Shown in pieces: positions 8,004-16,933 of a stretch of 49,636 bases of DNA. The position numbers were made by a program, and so were the translations under genes. Position 1 is the first letter of the stretch; each line of letters begins with the position of its first letter. Source of the stretch: Clostridiales bacterium (GTDB lineage: Bacteria; Bacillota; Clostridia; Christensenellales; UBA1242); contig SVIS01000001.1 of the NCBI GenBank assembly GCA_015069385.1, forward strand, positions 81,127 to 130,762, written 5' to 3'. The notes under the pieces were generated by a model. The model was given only the letters and a program-made list of their open reading frames with translations, had not been told where the DNA came from and searched no databases.

Positions 8004-8564
8004 TTATTTAACACGTTCCATATATGAACCATCACGAGTGTCAACTCTAATCATGTCACCCTGGTTTACAAAAAGAGGAACTTTAATTTCATAACCTGTT
8101 TCAAGTTTTGCTGGTTTGTAGCCTGCTTTTGAAGTATCACCTTGAATTCCTGGTTCGGTTTCTGTAACTTCTAATTCAACAAAAGTTGGTGGCAAAACAC
8201 TAAAAGCACTACCTTTATAAAACTGAATAGTTGCATTCATGTTTTCTTTCATGAAATTCATAGCACCTTCTACTTGGTTTTTATTTAAAGGAATTTGGTC
8301 GTAAGATTCCATATCCATAAAATAATACAAATCACTTTCATTATAAAGATATTGCATTTCTTTTCTTTCAATTACTGCTGCTTGAAATTTATCTGTTGGG
8401 TTAAAAGTTCTTTCTAAAACTTGACCAGTAACAACATTTTTAATTGTAGTTCTAACAAATGGTGAACCTTTACCAGGTTTAACATGTAAAAAATCAACTA
8501 CAACAAAAACATTACCTTCATATTCAAAAGTTACGCCTTTTCTAAAATCGCCTGCTGTTATCAT
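8004..8564 (-). CDS. efp: translation elongation factor P
   Basis: 186 residues, full length. EF-P binds the ribosome between the P and E sites and relieves stalling at polyproline. Three domains are recognisable: the KOW-like N-terminal domain ([19 protein letters not shown]), the modified-loop region [17 protein letters not shown], and the C-terminal OB domain with [20 protein letters not shown] and [16 protein letters not shown]. The modification site is Lys at the loop tip (PGKGS), as in Firmicutes. No modification enzyme gene is adjacent. It is transcribed alone from the promoter at 8601-8629. Confidence 0.97.
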   Translation of the reverse strand: MITAGDFRKGVTFEYEGNVFVVVDFLHVKPGKGSPFVRTTIKNVVTGQVLERTFNPTDKFQAAVIERKEMQYLYNESDLYYFMDMESYDQIPLNKNQVEGAMNFMKENMNATIQFYKGSAFSVLPPTFVELEVTETEPGIQGDTSKAGYKPAKLETGYEIKVPLFVNQGDMIRVDTRDGSYMERVK

Positions 8565-8600
8565 TTAATTTTCTCCTTAAAATGTGTTTTAATCTTAGAC

Positions 8601-8629
8601 ATAGTATCACAATATAAAAATATTGTCTA
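8601..8629 (-). promoter_or_regulatory. promoter of efp with an internal dyad
   Basis: Minus strand: -35 TAGACA (8624-8629), a 17-base spacer, -10 TACTAT (8601-8606). The spacer region contains the perfect inverted repeat ACAATAT-N4-ATATTGT (8609-8626), which overlaps the -35 edge and could be an operator. ATG is 37 bases downstream of the -10 box, with AAGGAG before it. Confidence 0.65.
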
Positions 8630-8663
8630 GTCTTTTTTTTGCAAAAAATTTAGCAAATAAAAT

Positions 8664-9230
8664 TTAATAATCATGTCCACAAAACAAAGTATAGCCTTTT
8701 TTTATATATGTTTTCAACAATTCAATACTCATTAAAATTTCTTTAAAATTGCCGCCAGGCAAATCAGTTCGACCATGTCCATTATAAAACAATGTATCAC
8801 CAGAAAATATATTATTACCAATAATATAAGCAAGTCCGCCTTTTGTGTGACCAGGAACATGTAAAATATTAATTTTTAAATCATCAAACGATATTATATG
8901 TTGATTATTTTCTATTATATAATCAGGCACAAACTCTTCTAAACAACACCCATAGGATAAAGCAAAACTTGCATCTTCACACATAAACGCATCATTCCGA
9001 GCTACATATACTTTGTAACCAAGTTTTTGTAATTTTGCGCATGACATTATATGGTCAAAATGCCCATGCGTTAGCAAAACCGCTTTTATATTTAATCCTT
9101 GAATAGTATTTAAAATTTTTTCAATATCGGAACCTGGGTCAATAATTACTCCTGTTTTTGAAATGTTAGAATAAACAACGTAACAATTTTCATCAAACAA
9201 AGTACATTTAATTTTATTAACAATTAACAT
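8664..9230 (-). CDS. metallo-beta-lactamase-fold hydrolase (glyoxalase II-like)
   Basis: 188 residues. Contains the zinc-binding pattern THGHFDH (about residues 54-60), HVPGHTKGG (third histidine ligand), SGDTLF (bridging aspartate) and a final GHDY at the C-terminus. This is the small YcbL-like type of hydroxyacylglutathione hydrolase relatives, which act on thioesters or related small molecules; the substrate cannot be read from the sequence. The start overlaps the upstream endonuclease IV-like gene by 14 bases, so it is the last gene of the long rimP-infB-truB series. It lacks the extra C-terminal domain of true glyoxalase II. Confidence 0.88.
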   Translation of the reverse strand: MLIVNKIKCTLFDENCYVVYSNISKTGVIIDPGSDIEKILNTIQGLNIKAVLLTHGHFDHIMSCAKLQKLGYKVYVARNDAFMCEDASFALSYGCCLEEFVPDYIIENNQHIISFDDLKINILHVPGHTKGGLAYIIGNNIFSGDTLFYNGHGRTDLPGGNFKEILMSIELLKTYIKKGYTLFCGHDY

Positions 9231-10074
9231 ATATTTCCTTTAATACAAGAGCATCTTCCATCATGCGTTCTTTAGATTCGCAAATAATAGTAGGAGTTAA
9301 AGAATACTCTTTTATTACTTTTGCAAGAGGCTCGAATTCCGGTCCATAAATATTATCATCTAAATTCAAATGCTTAACTTCGCCTTTTTGAGTATACTCT
9401 ATTTTGCTAAAATGAATATGACAATTTTTCGTTTTATATTCACCTAATTTTTCAAAAGAATAATCAAAAATCTTTTTAAAGTCATCAGTAGTTTTTAAAC
9501 CACCTTGCATTATACAATTAATATGCCCAAAATCGAACGTAGGAATCAAAATTTTATCTTTAGTGCAAAAATTTATAACTTCTTCATATGTACCAATTTG
9601 CAAGTATTTACCCATAGTTTCCGGACAAATAAATCCAGCATCATTTAATCTATTATTATAAATAATATCTAAACATTTATCTAATCGCTTATCAGTTAAA
9701 TATAATGCATCTTTTCTAGGTAATTTTCCGCATGACGCTAAATGCACAACATAATCTTTAGCACTCATTATAGAACAATATTCCATGCCCTTACGAACAT
9801 ATTCAAAAGATTTTTCTGCCATTTCATCACTTTCATTAGCAAAATTAATATAATATGGTGCGTGTAAGCTTAACAATATATTATTTTCTTTTGCTGCATC
9901 ACCAATCTTTTTGGCAGTATCACTAGATAAAGTAAAACCTCTACCAAAAGAATATTCGTATGCATCTAAATTATGTTCTCTACACCAACGGGGTGCATCA
10001 ATACTATGTTTAAATCCACTATCATAAAAAATTTTACTATTCCCAGATGGACCAAATCTTATCATTTCTTCCAA
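9217..10074 (-). CDS. endonuclease IV-family AP endonuclease (TIM barrel)
   Basis: 285 residues. The order of metal-ligand motifs follows endonuclease IV: LSLHAPYYIN (His), YVVHLAS (His), ICPETMGK (Glu), PTFDFGHIN (Asp and His), CHIHFSKI (His), VKHLNL (His) and IICESKE (Glu). Enzymes of this kind cut DNA at abasic sites in base excision repair. The N-terminal RFGPSGNSKIFYDSGFKHS is typical of the Clostridia and archaeal branch, sometimes annotated only as a sugar-phosphate isomerase/epimerase. The gene starts one base after the truB stop. I am confident of the fold and metal site, less so of the exact substrate. Confidence 0.85.
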   Translation of the reverse strand: MEEMIRFGPSGNSKIFYDSGFKHSIDAPRWCREHNLDAYEYSFGRGFTLSSDTAKKIGDAAKENNILLSLHAPYYINFANESDEMAEKSFEYVRKGMEYCSIMSAKDYVVHLASCGKLPRKDALYLTDKRLDKCLDIIYNNRLNDAGFICPETMGKYLQIGTYEEVINFCTKDKILIPTFDFGHINCIMQGGLKTTDDFKKIFDYSFEKLGEYKTKNCHIHFSKIEYTQKGEVKHLNLDDNIYGPEFEPLAKVIKEYSLTPTIICESKERMMEDALVLKEIYVNC

Positions 10075-10075
10075 A

Positions 10076-10747
10076 TTAAACCTCTACAAAACTTATTTTT
10101 CCATTTTGAATATCTTGTAATGTACACGAACTTTCTATGCATAGTACACCACATTTGGTACGTATAATACTTACCATAGTACCATATGTTGATAATTTGT
10201 AAGCAATATCTCTACATAAACTTCTTATATATGTACCACTAGAGCAAGTTATTTCAAATTGAAAATTATTATTACCAAATGAGCGAAGTAACTTTAAATC
10301 ATATATTTCTATTTCTTTTGGCTTTAATTCTACAACACTCCCCATTCTTGCTAAATCACATGCTTTTTGACCATTAATTTTTTTAGCTGAAAATTGCGGA
10401 GGCATTTGTGCTTGTTTCCCAATAAAAGCATTTAATACACCAATAATTTGCTGACAGTTTATTTCCACATTATTTTTATTAATAATTTTACCCTCACTAT
10501 CTAGAGTGTCTGTTTCGTAACCAAAATGAAAAACTGCCACATATGTTTTAACTTTTTTTAAGTATTCATCAAATAATTTGGTGCCTTTATTTACACCAAC
10601 CAGCAACACTCCTGTCCCATAAGGGTCCAAAGTACCCATATGCCCCGCTTTTTTAACCCCAAGAAGTCGTGCAACTTTTTTCACAGCCAAAAAAGAGGAC
10701 ATGCCTGTTGGTTTATTTAAATTAATAATTGCATTTTTATCAAACAT
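10076..10747 (-). CDS. truB: tRNA pseudouridine(55) synthase
   Basis: 223 residues. TruB makes pseudouridine 55 in the T-loop of tRNAs. The catalytic motif is HMGTLDPYGTGVLLVG, with the nucleophilic Asp in LDP. The N-terminal INLNKPTGMSSFLAVKKV and the motif SSGTYIRSLCRDIAYKL are also characteristic. It is shorter than the roughly 300 residues of many homologues because it ends soon after the catalytic domain and lacks the C-terminal PUA-like part. It starts one base after the nrnA stop codon in the order rbfA-nrnA-truB seen in many Firmicutes. Confidence 0.95.
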   Translation of the reverse strand: MFDKNAIINLNKPTGMSSFLAVKKVARLLGVKKAGHMGTLDPYGTGVLLVGVNKGTKLFDEYLKKVKTYVAVFHFGYETDTLDSEGKIINKNNVEINCQQIIGVLNAFIGKQAQMPPQFSAKKINGQKACDLARMGSVVELKPKEIEIYDLKLLRSFGNNNFQFEITCSSGTYIRSLCRDIAYKLSTYGTMVSIIRTKCGVLCIESSCTLQDIQNGKISFVEV

Positions 10748-10748
10748 A

Positions 10749-11696
10749 TTAATCCTTTATTTGTTTTAAACACTCTTCACAAATTAGTTTTGCATGTTTT
10801 ACAGGTGCACCCGTAAAAGCAAAACCCGCTGCTTGAATATGACCACCGCCACCAAATATATTAGCAACCCTAGCAGCATTATACCCTTCTTTACACCTAA
10901 TTGATACAGTATAAGTATTTTTTTCTTTTTGCTTTATTGCAAATGCAAAAACATTATCTTCTAAATTTAATAATTCAGTAACAAAATACGGATAATCGGT
11001 TGCACCTGTTTCTTTAAACATTTTGCTTGTAAAAATAATATAACCTATTCTATCCTTTATTACCATATTTTGATAACCAAGTTTTTTTAGTTCAAATTCT
11101 GCTCTAGATTGATGTTTTTTAAATAAATATACAATCCTGTTTTTATCCGCCCCATATTTTATGCATTCAGCAGCAGTTTTAAAAGTATCCTCATTAATGT
11201 TATCGTTTTCAAAACAATTTGTATCACCAACAATTCCTGCAAAAATTAAACTTGCAAGCCTTGGTGTGATTTCTGCTTTCATTTGTTTGGCAAGTTCAAA
11301 AATAATTTCACTACAACTTGACTTATTAGCATCTACATATTTACATTCAATTGGTAAATCACGTGATAAATGATGGTCAATAGATAATGAATTTTTAAAA
11401 CTCAATATTATTTTTCCATACTTGCCAAGTTGTCTTATACTAGGGACATCAACCGTTACAATTAAATCAAATTCTTCCGGATTTAAATCTTTACTAAGTT
11501 GCCTAGTGTCTGTATTATAAAATTCAATAAAATCTCTAGTTTTATCCGCATCTACAAACATTTTTGTTTGCTTACCAAATTGATTTAAAATATAACAAAG
11601 AGCAGTCATGCTACTCATACAATCAGGGTCTGGTGATATGTGTGCAACGACTGCTATATTTTTTGCCTGTTTTAATTTTTTTATAATTTGTTTCAT
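10749..11696 (-). CDS. nrnA: DHH-family oligoribonuclease / pAp phosphatase
   Basis: 315 residues. NrnA-type DHH-DHHA1 phosphoesterases degrade short RNA oligomers and 3-prime,5-prime-pAp. The motifs are HISPDPDCMSS (first metal motif), TVDVPSIRQLG, SIDHHLS (DHH), GIVGDTNCFEN and the C-terminal GGGGHIQAAGF substrate-binding motif. Two motifs deviate from the common forms: the first reads PDPD rather than PDGD, and the second has DVPS rather than DTGD. The metal-binding Asp and His residues appear kept. It sits between rbfA and truB, the usual place. Confidence 0.92.
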   Translation of the reverse strand: MKQIIKKLKQAKNIAVVAHISPDPDCMSSMTALCYILNQFGKQTKMFVDADKTRDFIEFYNTDTRQLSKDLNPEEFDLIVTVDVPSIRQLGKYGKIILSFKNSLSIDHHLSRDLPIECKYVDANKSSCSEIIFELAKQMKAEITPRLASLIFAGIVGDTNCFENDNINEDTFKTAAECIKYGADKNRIVYLFKKHQSRAEFELKKLGYQNMVIKDRIGYIIFTSKMFKETGATDYPYFVTELLNLEDNVFAFAIKQKEKNTYTVSIRCKEGYNAARVANIFGGGGHIQAAGFAFTGAPVKHAKLICEECLKQIKD

Positions 11697-11713
11697 TTTA
11701 ATCTCTTAAAAAT

Positions 11714-12088
11714 CTAAATTTCTTCTGGGTCTTGCTGGGTTTCTTTTGGAATATCTAAGTCTTTTAATATTTCATTAACCCTTAAACTATTATCTTCTCC
11801 ATGGTCAGCAACAAACTCTAATGCTGGAGCAAAAGGTAATTTTACCATACTAATTAATTCACGCTTTATGAAACCTTCTATTTTTTGAAGAAGTTTTCGT
11901 ACTTCATTTTTATTTCCATTAAGCACACTAAAACCAACCTTACAATGACGAAAATCAACTGAGGTTTTAACATAAGTTAAAGTAATAAATTGCCTTTTTA
12001 TTCTTGGGTCATTTACCTTTTCGCGCAATATTACAGAAAGTGCCTTTATTATTTCTGCATTTGCACGCTCTTGCCTAATGTTTTCCAT
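11714..12088 (-). CDS. rbfA: ribosome-binding factor A
   Basis: 124 residues. A KH-like protein that helps mature the 5-prime end of 16S rRNA in the 30S subunit. Visible are INDP-type residues (REKVNDPRIKRQFITLTYVK), DFRHCKVGFSVL and LPFAPALEFVADHGEDNSLR near the end, close to the usual LRF(x)DxS(x)E(x) region. It starts 2 bases after the infB stop. The C-terminus is a short acidic tail (QQDPEEI). Confidence 0.94.
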   Translation of the reverse strand: MENIRQERANAEIIKALSVILREKVNDPRIKRQFITLTYVKTSVDFRHCKVGFSVLNGNKNEVRKLLQKIEGFIKRELISMVKLPFAPALEFVADHGEDNSLRVNEILKDLDIPKETQQDPEEI

Positions 12089-12090
12089 AA

Positions 12091-14631
12091 TTACACCCTT
12101 TTAATTTCTACTTTTTCATAAATTTCAAAAATATCACCAACTTGAATGTTAGCACTATCTTTCAATTTAATACCACATTCGTAACCATAGTTAACTTCTG
12201 CTTTATCATCTTTTTGAATTTTTAATGCTTCTACTTGAGTAGATAATATTTTTTCATCGCCACGGAATACGTTGACATAAGAATTACGTGTTACTTTACC
12301 ATCTTTAATGTAAGAGCCGCAAACAATACCCGCCGTTGATAATTTAAACATTGCCCTAACTTCGCTATGTCCAATAACTTTATCTTCATATTTAACAGAA
12401 AGCATACCATTTAATGCTCTTGTTATTTCATCTACACATTCATATATTACTTTATATGACTTTATTTGAACTTTTTGATTTTCAGCAAATTGCTCAATTT
12501 TTCCAGCAAGTTTTAAGTTAAAGTTAATAATAACCGCATCACTAGCACTTGCTAAAATAACATCGGACTCAGTAACGGCACCAGCACCACTATGAATACA
12601 AACAACTTTTGCCTCTTCATTTTTAATAACAGTTAAGGTTTGCTTCAATGCCTCAACAGAGCCTTGAACATCGGCCTTAATTATAATATTTAAGGTTTTC
12701 AATTTGCCTTCGTTTACTCTGTCCATAAAGTCATCTAACGAAACGCCAGAAGTTGCGTTCGCACGCTCATCTTTTATTTTATTAATTCTTTCTTGAATAA
12801 CTTGTTTTGACAGTTTTTCTGAAATTGCATAAACTTGGTCACCAGCATTTGGAACAGCATCTAAACCAAGTACTGCAACAGGAGTGCTTGGTGGTGCAGA
12901 TTTTAATTGTTTACCATATTCATCATACATTGCTCTTACTTTACCAAAGGTAATACCACTCATTACACTATCACCAATTTTTAGTGTACCATTTTGAACA
13001 AGAACAGTTGCAATAGGACCTTTAGTTTTATCTAATTCAGCCTCAATTACTACACCTACGGCAGTTTGATTTGCATCGGCTTTTAATTCTTGCATTTCAG
13101 CAACCAAAAGCACAGTTTCAAGAAGTTTATCTATACCTACGCCTTGTTTTGCAGAAATTGGCACTAAAATTGTATCACCGCCCCATTCTTCAGGAAGAAC
13201 ACCATTTTCAGCAAGTTGTTGTTTAACCCTATCAGGATTTGCTTCTGGTTTATCCATTTTATTAATAGCAACAATCATTGGGCAATTTGCTGCCTGAATA
13301 TGGCTTATTGCTTCTTTTGTTTGTGGCATAATTCCGTCATCAGCAGCAACAACTAAAATTGCAATATCTGTTACTTTTGCACCCCTAGCACGCATTGCTG
13401 TAAAAGCAGCGTGACCCGGAGTATCTATAAAGGTAATTTTTTCACCACTCCAAGAAACTTGATATGCACCTATTTTTTGAGTGATACCACCCGCTTCACC
13501 ACTTACAACGTTTGTTTTTCTAATAGCATCTAGAAGTGATGTTTTACCATGGTCAACGTGACCCATAACGGTAACAACAGGGGCACGTTTTGTTGCATTC
13601 TCACCAATTTCTTTAGATTGCTCTTCTAATTTTTCTTCATATGTTTTTTCTAGTTTTTGCTCTAATTTAACCCCAAGCTCTTCAGCAACAAGTTCGGCTG
13701 TAGTAAAATCAATTGAACTATTAATTGTTGCCATTATGCCAAGAAGCATAAGTTTTTTAATGATTTCTGCAACAGGTTTACCTGTTTTTTCTGATAATGT
13801 TTTAACCATAACATTTTCTGTTGTAATTACAGCATTTTCTACTGCTGGTGCTACAAAAGTATTGTTATCTTTTTTCTTGGTTTTAACAAGTTTTCGTGAA
13901 CCCATTATTACACCATCGATATCCTCGTTATATGAATCATCAACGATATAACCACGCCTTATTAATGCCTTTTTATTCATTTGCTTCTTTTCGTCATATT
14001 GTGCTTTTGCTGGTGACTTTTTATTTGCAAATGTTTTTTCTGGTGTTGCAAGTACTTTGCTACTTTCTAGTGGTACAAAACTTTTGAAAGAATTTGCACG
14101 ACTAGAAGCAAAACCATTAGTTGATGGCTTTTGACCAAAAGGTCTTTGATTGTTTTGGTTATTAAATGGACGTCTTTCACCATTTTGTTGGCGTTGAGAA
14201 TTATTAAAATTGCCGAACTGACGTCCATTTGCATAATTTTTATTGCCATTTTGGGCATTTTGGTTAAACTGACGATTAAAAGGCTTACGTTCAGTGTTTT
14301 GGTCGTTATATTGACGTTTATCACCATTTTCTTGCCTATAAGAATTAGTTTTATATTGCTTATTTTCTATAGTTTTTGCAGGCTCTTGTTGTTGAACCGG
14401 CTTTGGCGTTTCTATTTCTACCGGTTTTGGTTGTTCAACCACTTTAGGAGCAACTTTTTCCGCCTCTTCTTTATTTTTAGCCGTAATTAAACGAGAGGTG
14501 TTTTTTAACAACATCTCTAATTGACTTTTAGAAGAACGCATATCTCGCAATAATTCTTGCAAAATGCCATCTTTTTGAATTTGGTGTATTGTTTTTAAAT
14601 TATTTAATCCGTTTGTTTTTTCGTTAGCCAC
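12091..14631 (-). CDS. infB: translation initiation factor IF-2
   Basis: 846 residues. IF-2 is the GTPase that places initiator tRNA on the ribosome. The first 60 residues hold an IF2-N helical motif. About residues 85-190 form a low-complexity linker very rich in Asn, Gln, Arg and Phe. A second IF2-N domain follows ([20 protein letters not shown] region). The G domain starts with [18 protein letters not shown], then DTPGHAAFT and NKMDKPEAN. Domains II to IV complete the protein. It starts with a GTG overlapping the ylxQ stop (TAGTG), with AAGGAG upstream. The Asn/Gln-rich linker is unusual compared with the charged linkers of most bacteria. Confidence 0.97.
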   Translation of the reverse strand: MANEKTNGLNNLKTIHQIQKDGILQELLRDMRSSKSQLEMLLKNTSRLITAKNKEEAEKVAPKVVEQPKPVEIETPKPVQQQEPAKTIENKQYKTNSYRQENGDKRQYNDQNTERKPFNRQFNQNAQNGNKNYANGRQFGNFNNSQRQQNGERRPFNNQNNQRPFGQKPSTNGFASSRANSFKSFVPLESSKVLATPEKTFANKKSPAKAQYDEKKQMNKKALIRRGYIVDDSYNEDIDGVIMGSRKLVKTKKKDNNTFVAPAVENAVITTENVMVKTLSEKTGKPVAEIIKKLMLLGIMATINSSIDFTTAELVAEELGVKLEQKLEKTYEEKLEEQSKEIGENATKRAPVVTVMGHVDHGKTSLLDAIRKTNVVSGEAGGITQKIGAYQVSWSGEKITFIDTPGHAAFTAMRARGAKVTDIAILVVAADDGIMPQTKEAISHIQAANCPMIVAINKMDKPEANPDRVKQQLAENGVLPEEWGGDTILVPISAKQGVGIDKLLETVLLVAEMQELKADANQTAVGVVIEAELDKTKGPIATVLVQNGTLKIGDSVMSGITFGKVRAMYDEYGKQLKSAPPSTPVAVLGLDAVPNAGDQVYAISEKLSKQVIQERINKIKDERANATSGVSLDDFMDRVNEGKLKTLNIIIKADVQGSVEALKQTLTVIKNEEAKVVCIHSGAGAVTESDVILASASDAVIINFNLKLAGKIEQFAENQKVQIKSYKVIYECVDEITRALNGMLSVKYEDKVIGHSEVRAMFKLSTAGIVCGSYIKDGKVTRNSYVNVFRGDEKILSTQVEALKIQKDDKAEVNYGYECGIKLKDSANIQVGDIFEIYEKVEIKRV

Positions 14632-14939
14632 TAAAATTCGCTCCTTATATTATTAATAATTTGCTCGCTGAGCCCTTTATTTTTAATTGCAAGTAGTTTG
14701 CAATTATTTGTATCTGCAATATAATTAAATTCTTCAATACTTAATTTTATAATTGGAAGATTTCTTGAAGATAATTCATTTAACACTTTCTGAATTGTAT
14801 TACTAACATCTTCTCTATATAAAACCAAATATAATTTATGAGTATAGCCTTTTAGGTTATCGGCACCAAACACCACATATTTTGCGCGTTTTGCTATACC
14901 AACATAGCCTTTTATTTTATCTAATTTATTTTTTATCAA
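14631..14939 (-). CDS. ylxQ: L7Ae-family RNA-binding protein (YlxQ type)
   Basis: 102 residues. A member of the ribosomal L7Ae/L30e/S12e family, which binds kink-turn RNA. It contains GYVGIAKRAKYVVFGADNLK and VLYREDVSNTIQKVL, typical of the YlxQ branch found between ylxR and infB. The start is a TTG at 14939, overlapping ylxR by 14 bases, with AGGAATT before it. The cellular partner of YlxQ is not known in general. Confidence 0.88.
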   Translation of the reverse strand: MIKNKLDKIKGYVGIAKRAKYVVFGADNLKGYTHKLYLVLYREDVSNTIQKVLNELSSRNLPIIKLSIEEFNYIADTNNCKLLAIKNKGLSEQIINNIRSEF

Positions 14940-15189
14940 TTAATTCCTCACATAACTTTTGATACACAGTTGCTGGAAATTCACACTTAAAGGCACGAGA
15001 TAAAACTTTTTGTTTTTTTATTTGTTCAATACATTTGCTACTATTGCAAATATATGCTCCTCTACCATTTGCTTTTCCAGTTTTATCTATTAAAATTTCA
15101 CCGCTAGAGGTTTTTACAATCCTAAGTAAATTACTTTTATTATATGTGTTTCTACATATAAAACACATACGAGACACTTCGTTTTTCAA
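14926..15189 (-). CDS. ylxR: YlxR / RnpM family RNA-binding protein
   Basis: 87 residues with the family pattern SRMCFICRNTYNKSNLLRIV, then GRGAYICNSSKCIEQIKKQK and a final LSRAFKCEF. YlxR of Bacillus (renamed RnpM) binds the RNase P RNA and modulates its activity. The start is a TTG at 15189; GAGGAG lies just upstream inside the end of nusA. Four cysteines (CFIC and CNSSKC) are kept. It is the third gene of the rimP-nusA-ylxR-ylxQ-infB series. Confidence 0.92.
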   Translation of the reverse strand: MKNEVSRMCFICRNTYNKSNLLRIVKTSSGEILIDKTGKANGRGAYICNSSKCIEQIKKQKVLSRAFKCEFPATVYQKLCEELIDKK

Positions 15190-15193
15190 AAAT

Positions 15194-16324
15194 TTACTCC
15201 TCTGTAATATCTTCTAAGCCAGCAAAGTTATCATCATCGTCAAGTTCTGTAATTTCATATTCTGGCATAACCTCGGCCTGAGTTTCTACTTTACTCTTAG
15301 ATTTAACATCTATTTTCCAGCCAGTAAGTCTTGCAGCAAGCCTTACATTTTGCCCTTGTTTACCTATTGCGAGTGAAAGTTTATCATCTGGCACAATAAC
15401 TTGTGATGCCTTTAAACTTTCGTTAATTTCAACTGAAATAACCTCGGCTGGAGCAAGTGCATGTGCAATATACTCAAGCGGATCTTCTGAAAACATTACG
15501 AGGTCAATTTTTTCACCATTTAATTCACCCATAATAGTATTAATTCTTACACCACGATTACCCACGCATGCACCAAGAGCATCTATATGTGGTTTTGTAG
15601 TATAAATTGCCACTTTTGTACGATTACCAGCATCACGAGCAATGCTTTTTATTTCAACATCACCACTTGATATTTCTGGAACTTCTATTTCAAAGAGTTT
15701 TTTTACAAAGCCATTATTAGCACGTGAAACTTGGATTTGTGGACCTTTATAAGAATCCTTAATTTTTTTAACGTAAACTTTAATTCTTTGACCAATAGAA
15801 TAATGTTCGCCAGGAATTTGGTCATTTTCAAGCATAACACCTTCCATATTAGAGCCAGCAAGTTGAACATAAACAGTACCGTTTTCTACACGTTTAACAA
15901 TTGTAGTTATTAGTTCATCTTCTTTTTCAGAAATTTCGCTAAGTGCTTTTTCACGTTCTAGTTCTTTAAGTTTTTGCATAACTACTTGTTTTGCAGTTTG
16001 CGCTGCTATACGACCAAAGTCTTTTGTACTTACTTCTTCCGTTACAACATCCCCCAATGCATAAGATTTTTTAATTAATTTTGCATCAGCAAGACTAATT
16101 TGCTTATCGGCATCTTCTACTTCTTCAACTACAGTTTTATAACTATATATTTTAATTGTAGCTTTTTCTGGATTAAGTTTAACCATGGCAGATTTTGCCT
16201 CACCATACATTTTTTTATAAGCCGAGGTTAAAGCTGCTTCTAACGACTCAATAAATTGCCCCGGATTAATGTTTTTTTCACGTTCAAGGTCTTCTAATGC
16301 TTGAAAAAAATCTTTATTTGTCAT
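15194..16324 (-). CDS. nusA: transcription termination/antitermination factor NusA
   Basis: 376 residues. NusA binds RNA polymerase and controls pausing, termination and antitermination. The order is N-terminal polymerase-binding domain (1-125, FFQALEDLEREKNI), S1 domain (about 135-200), then KH1 and KH2 with GACVGNRGVRINTIMGEL and SLAIGKQGQNVRLAARLTGW. The C-terminus is a short acidic tail (LDDDDNFAGLEDITEE), without the AR repeats of proteobacterial NusA. It follows rimP by 13 bases. All of this is the usual Firmicutes form. Confidence 0.97.
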   Translation of the reverse strand: MTNKDFFQALEDLEREKNINPGQFIESLEAALTSAYKKMYGEAKSAMVKLNPEKATIKIYSYKTVVEEVEDADKQISLADAKLIKKSYALGDVVTEEVSTKDFGRIAAQTAKQVVMQKLKELEREKALSEISEKEDELITTIVKRVENGTVYVQLAGSNMEGVMLENDQIPGEHYSIGQRIKVYVKKIKDSYKGPQIQVSRANNGFVKKLFEIEVPEISSGDVEIKSIARDAGNRTKVAIYTTKPHIDALGACVGNRGVRINTIMGELNGEKIDLVMFSEDPLEYIAHALAPAEVISVEINESLKASQVIVPDDKLSLAIGKQGQNVRLAARLTGWKIDVKSKSKVETQAEVMPEYEITELDDDDNFAGLEDITEE

Positions 16325-16337
16325 TTTATAATTCTCC

Positions 16338-16802
16338 TTAAAATTCTATAACTGGCGAGCAAATAGCAACTTGAGTTTTGCTAAATGTTAATTCATCACC
16401 GGTTGCTGTTTTAATAGTGTAACCATTTTCATCAAAACCAACTAAAGCACCAACAAAAACTTTTTGTTTGTTTTCTGGAACATATAATTTAATTTCTACC
16501 TGTTTATTTTTATTACGAATAAAATCTTTATGATTTTTAATTGGTCTATCCAACCCGGCAGAACTTACATTCAAAATATAAGGTGCATCATCAGAAACAT
16601 TTATTTCATCTAAAATGTCGGTTATTGCGTTATTTACCTTTTCACAATCATCTATAGTAATGCCATCTGTTTTATCGATATAAAAAGTTAAATTCATTCC
16701 ATCAACCTTTTTAGCATATTCAACTTCTAAAACATCGTAACCCAAATTTTCTATTATTGGAACAATGTGTTCGTTGCATCTGTCTATTACTTTGCTTGCC
16801 AC
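16338..16802 (-). CDS. rimP: ribosome maturation factor RimP
   Basis: 154 residues, full length. RimP assists assembly of the 30S subunit. Motifs are IIENLGYDVLEVEYAKK in the N-terminal domain, TIDDCEKVNNAITDILDE, and YILNVSSAGLDRPIKNHKDF, the best-conserved block. A C-terminal SH3-like domain follows. The start is a GTG at 16802 with AGGAGG nearby. A perfect palindrome lies 33 bases upstream (16836-16857). Confidence 0.95.
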   Translation of the reverse strand: MASKVIDRCNEHIVPIIENLGYDVLEVEYAKKVDGMNLTFYIDKTDGITIDDCEKVNNAITDILDEINVSDDAPYILNVSSAGLDRPIKNHKDFIRNKNKQVEIKLYVPENKQKVFVGALVGFDENGYTIKTATGDELTFSKTQVAICSPVIEF

Positions 16803-16835
16803 GTTTCCTCCTAAAATTTATTTTTGCTTAAATAA

Positions 16836-16857
16836 GCGAGGGCAAATTTGCCCTCGC
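16836..16857 (-). terminator. 22-base perfect palindrome between the PolC-like gene and rimP
   Basis: The sequence 16836-16857 is an uninterrupted GC-rich palindrome with arms GCGAGGGCAAA and its complement. On the minus strand it is followed by TTATTTAAG and not by a clean T run, so it may be a weak terminator, an attenuator or a processing hairpin in front of the rimP ribosome binding site. It is one of the few GC-rich segments in the window outside genes. Confidence 0.55.
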
Positions 16858-16933
16858 CTAACCTTGTATGCTTTTGTATTTTAACACTATTTATGAAATA
16901 AATCAATGCTTTTTTTAAAAAATTATTAATAAA

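Noticed and set aside
14131..14490. A 119-residue open frame on the plus strand within infB
   Set aside because: It runs antisense to the low-complexity Asn/Gln linker of IF-2 and has a biased composition caused by that; no start signal and no family.
16803..16933. A frameshifted or split remainder of the polC polymerase after the exonuclease
   Set aside because: Only 131 bases lie between the stop codon and rimP, containing a palindrome and no residual coding, so the polymerase part is absent from this locus and not just broken.
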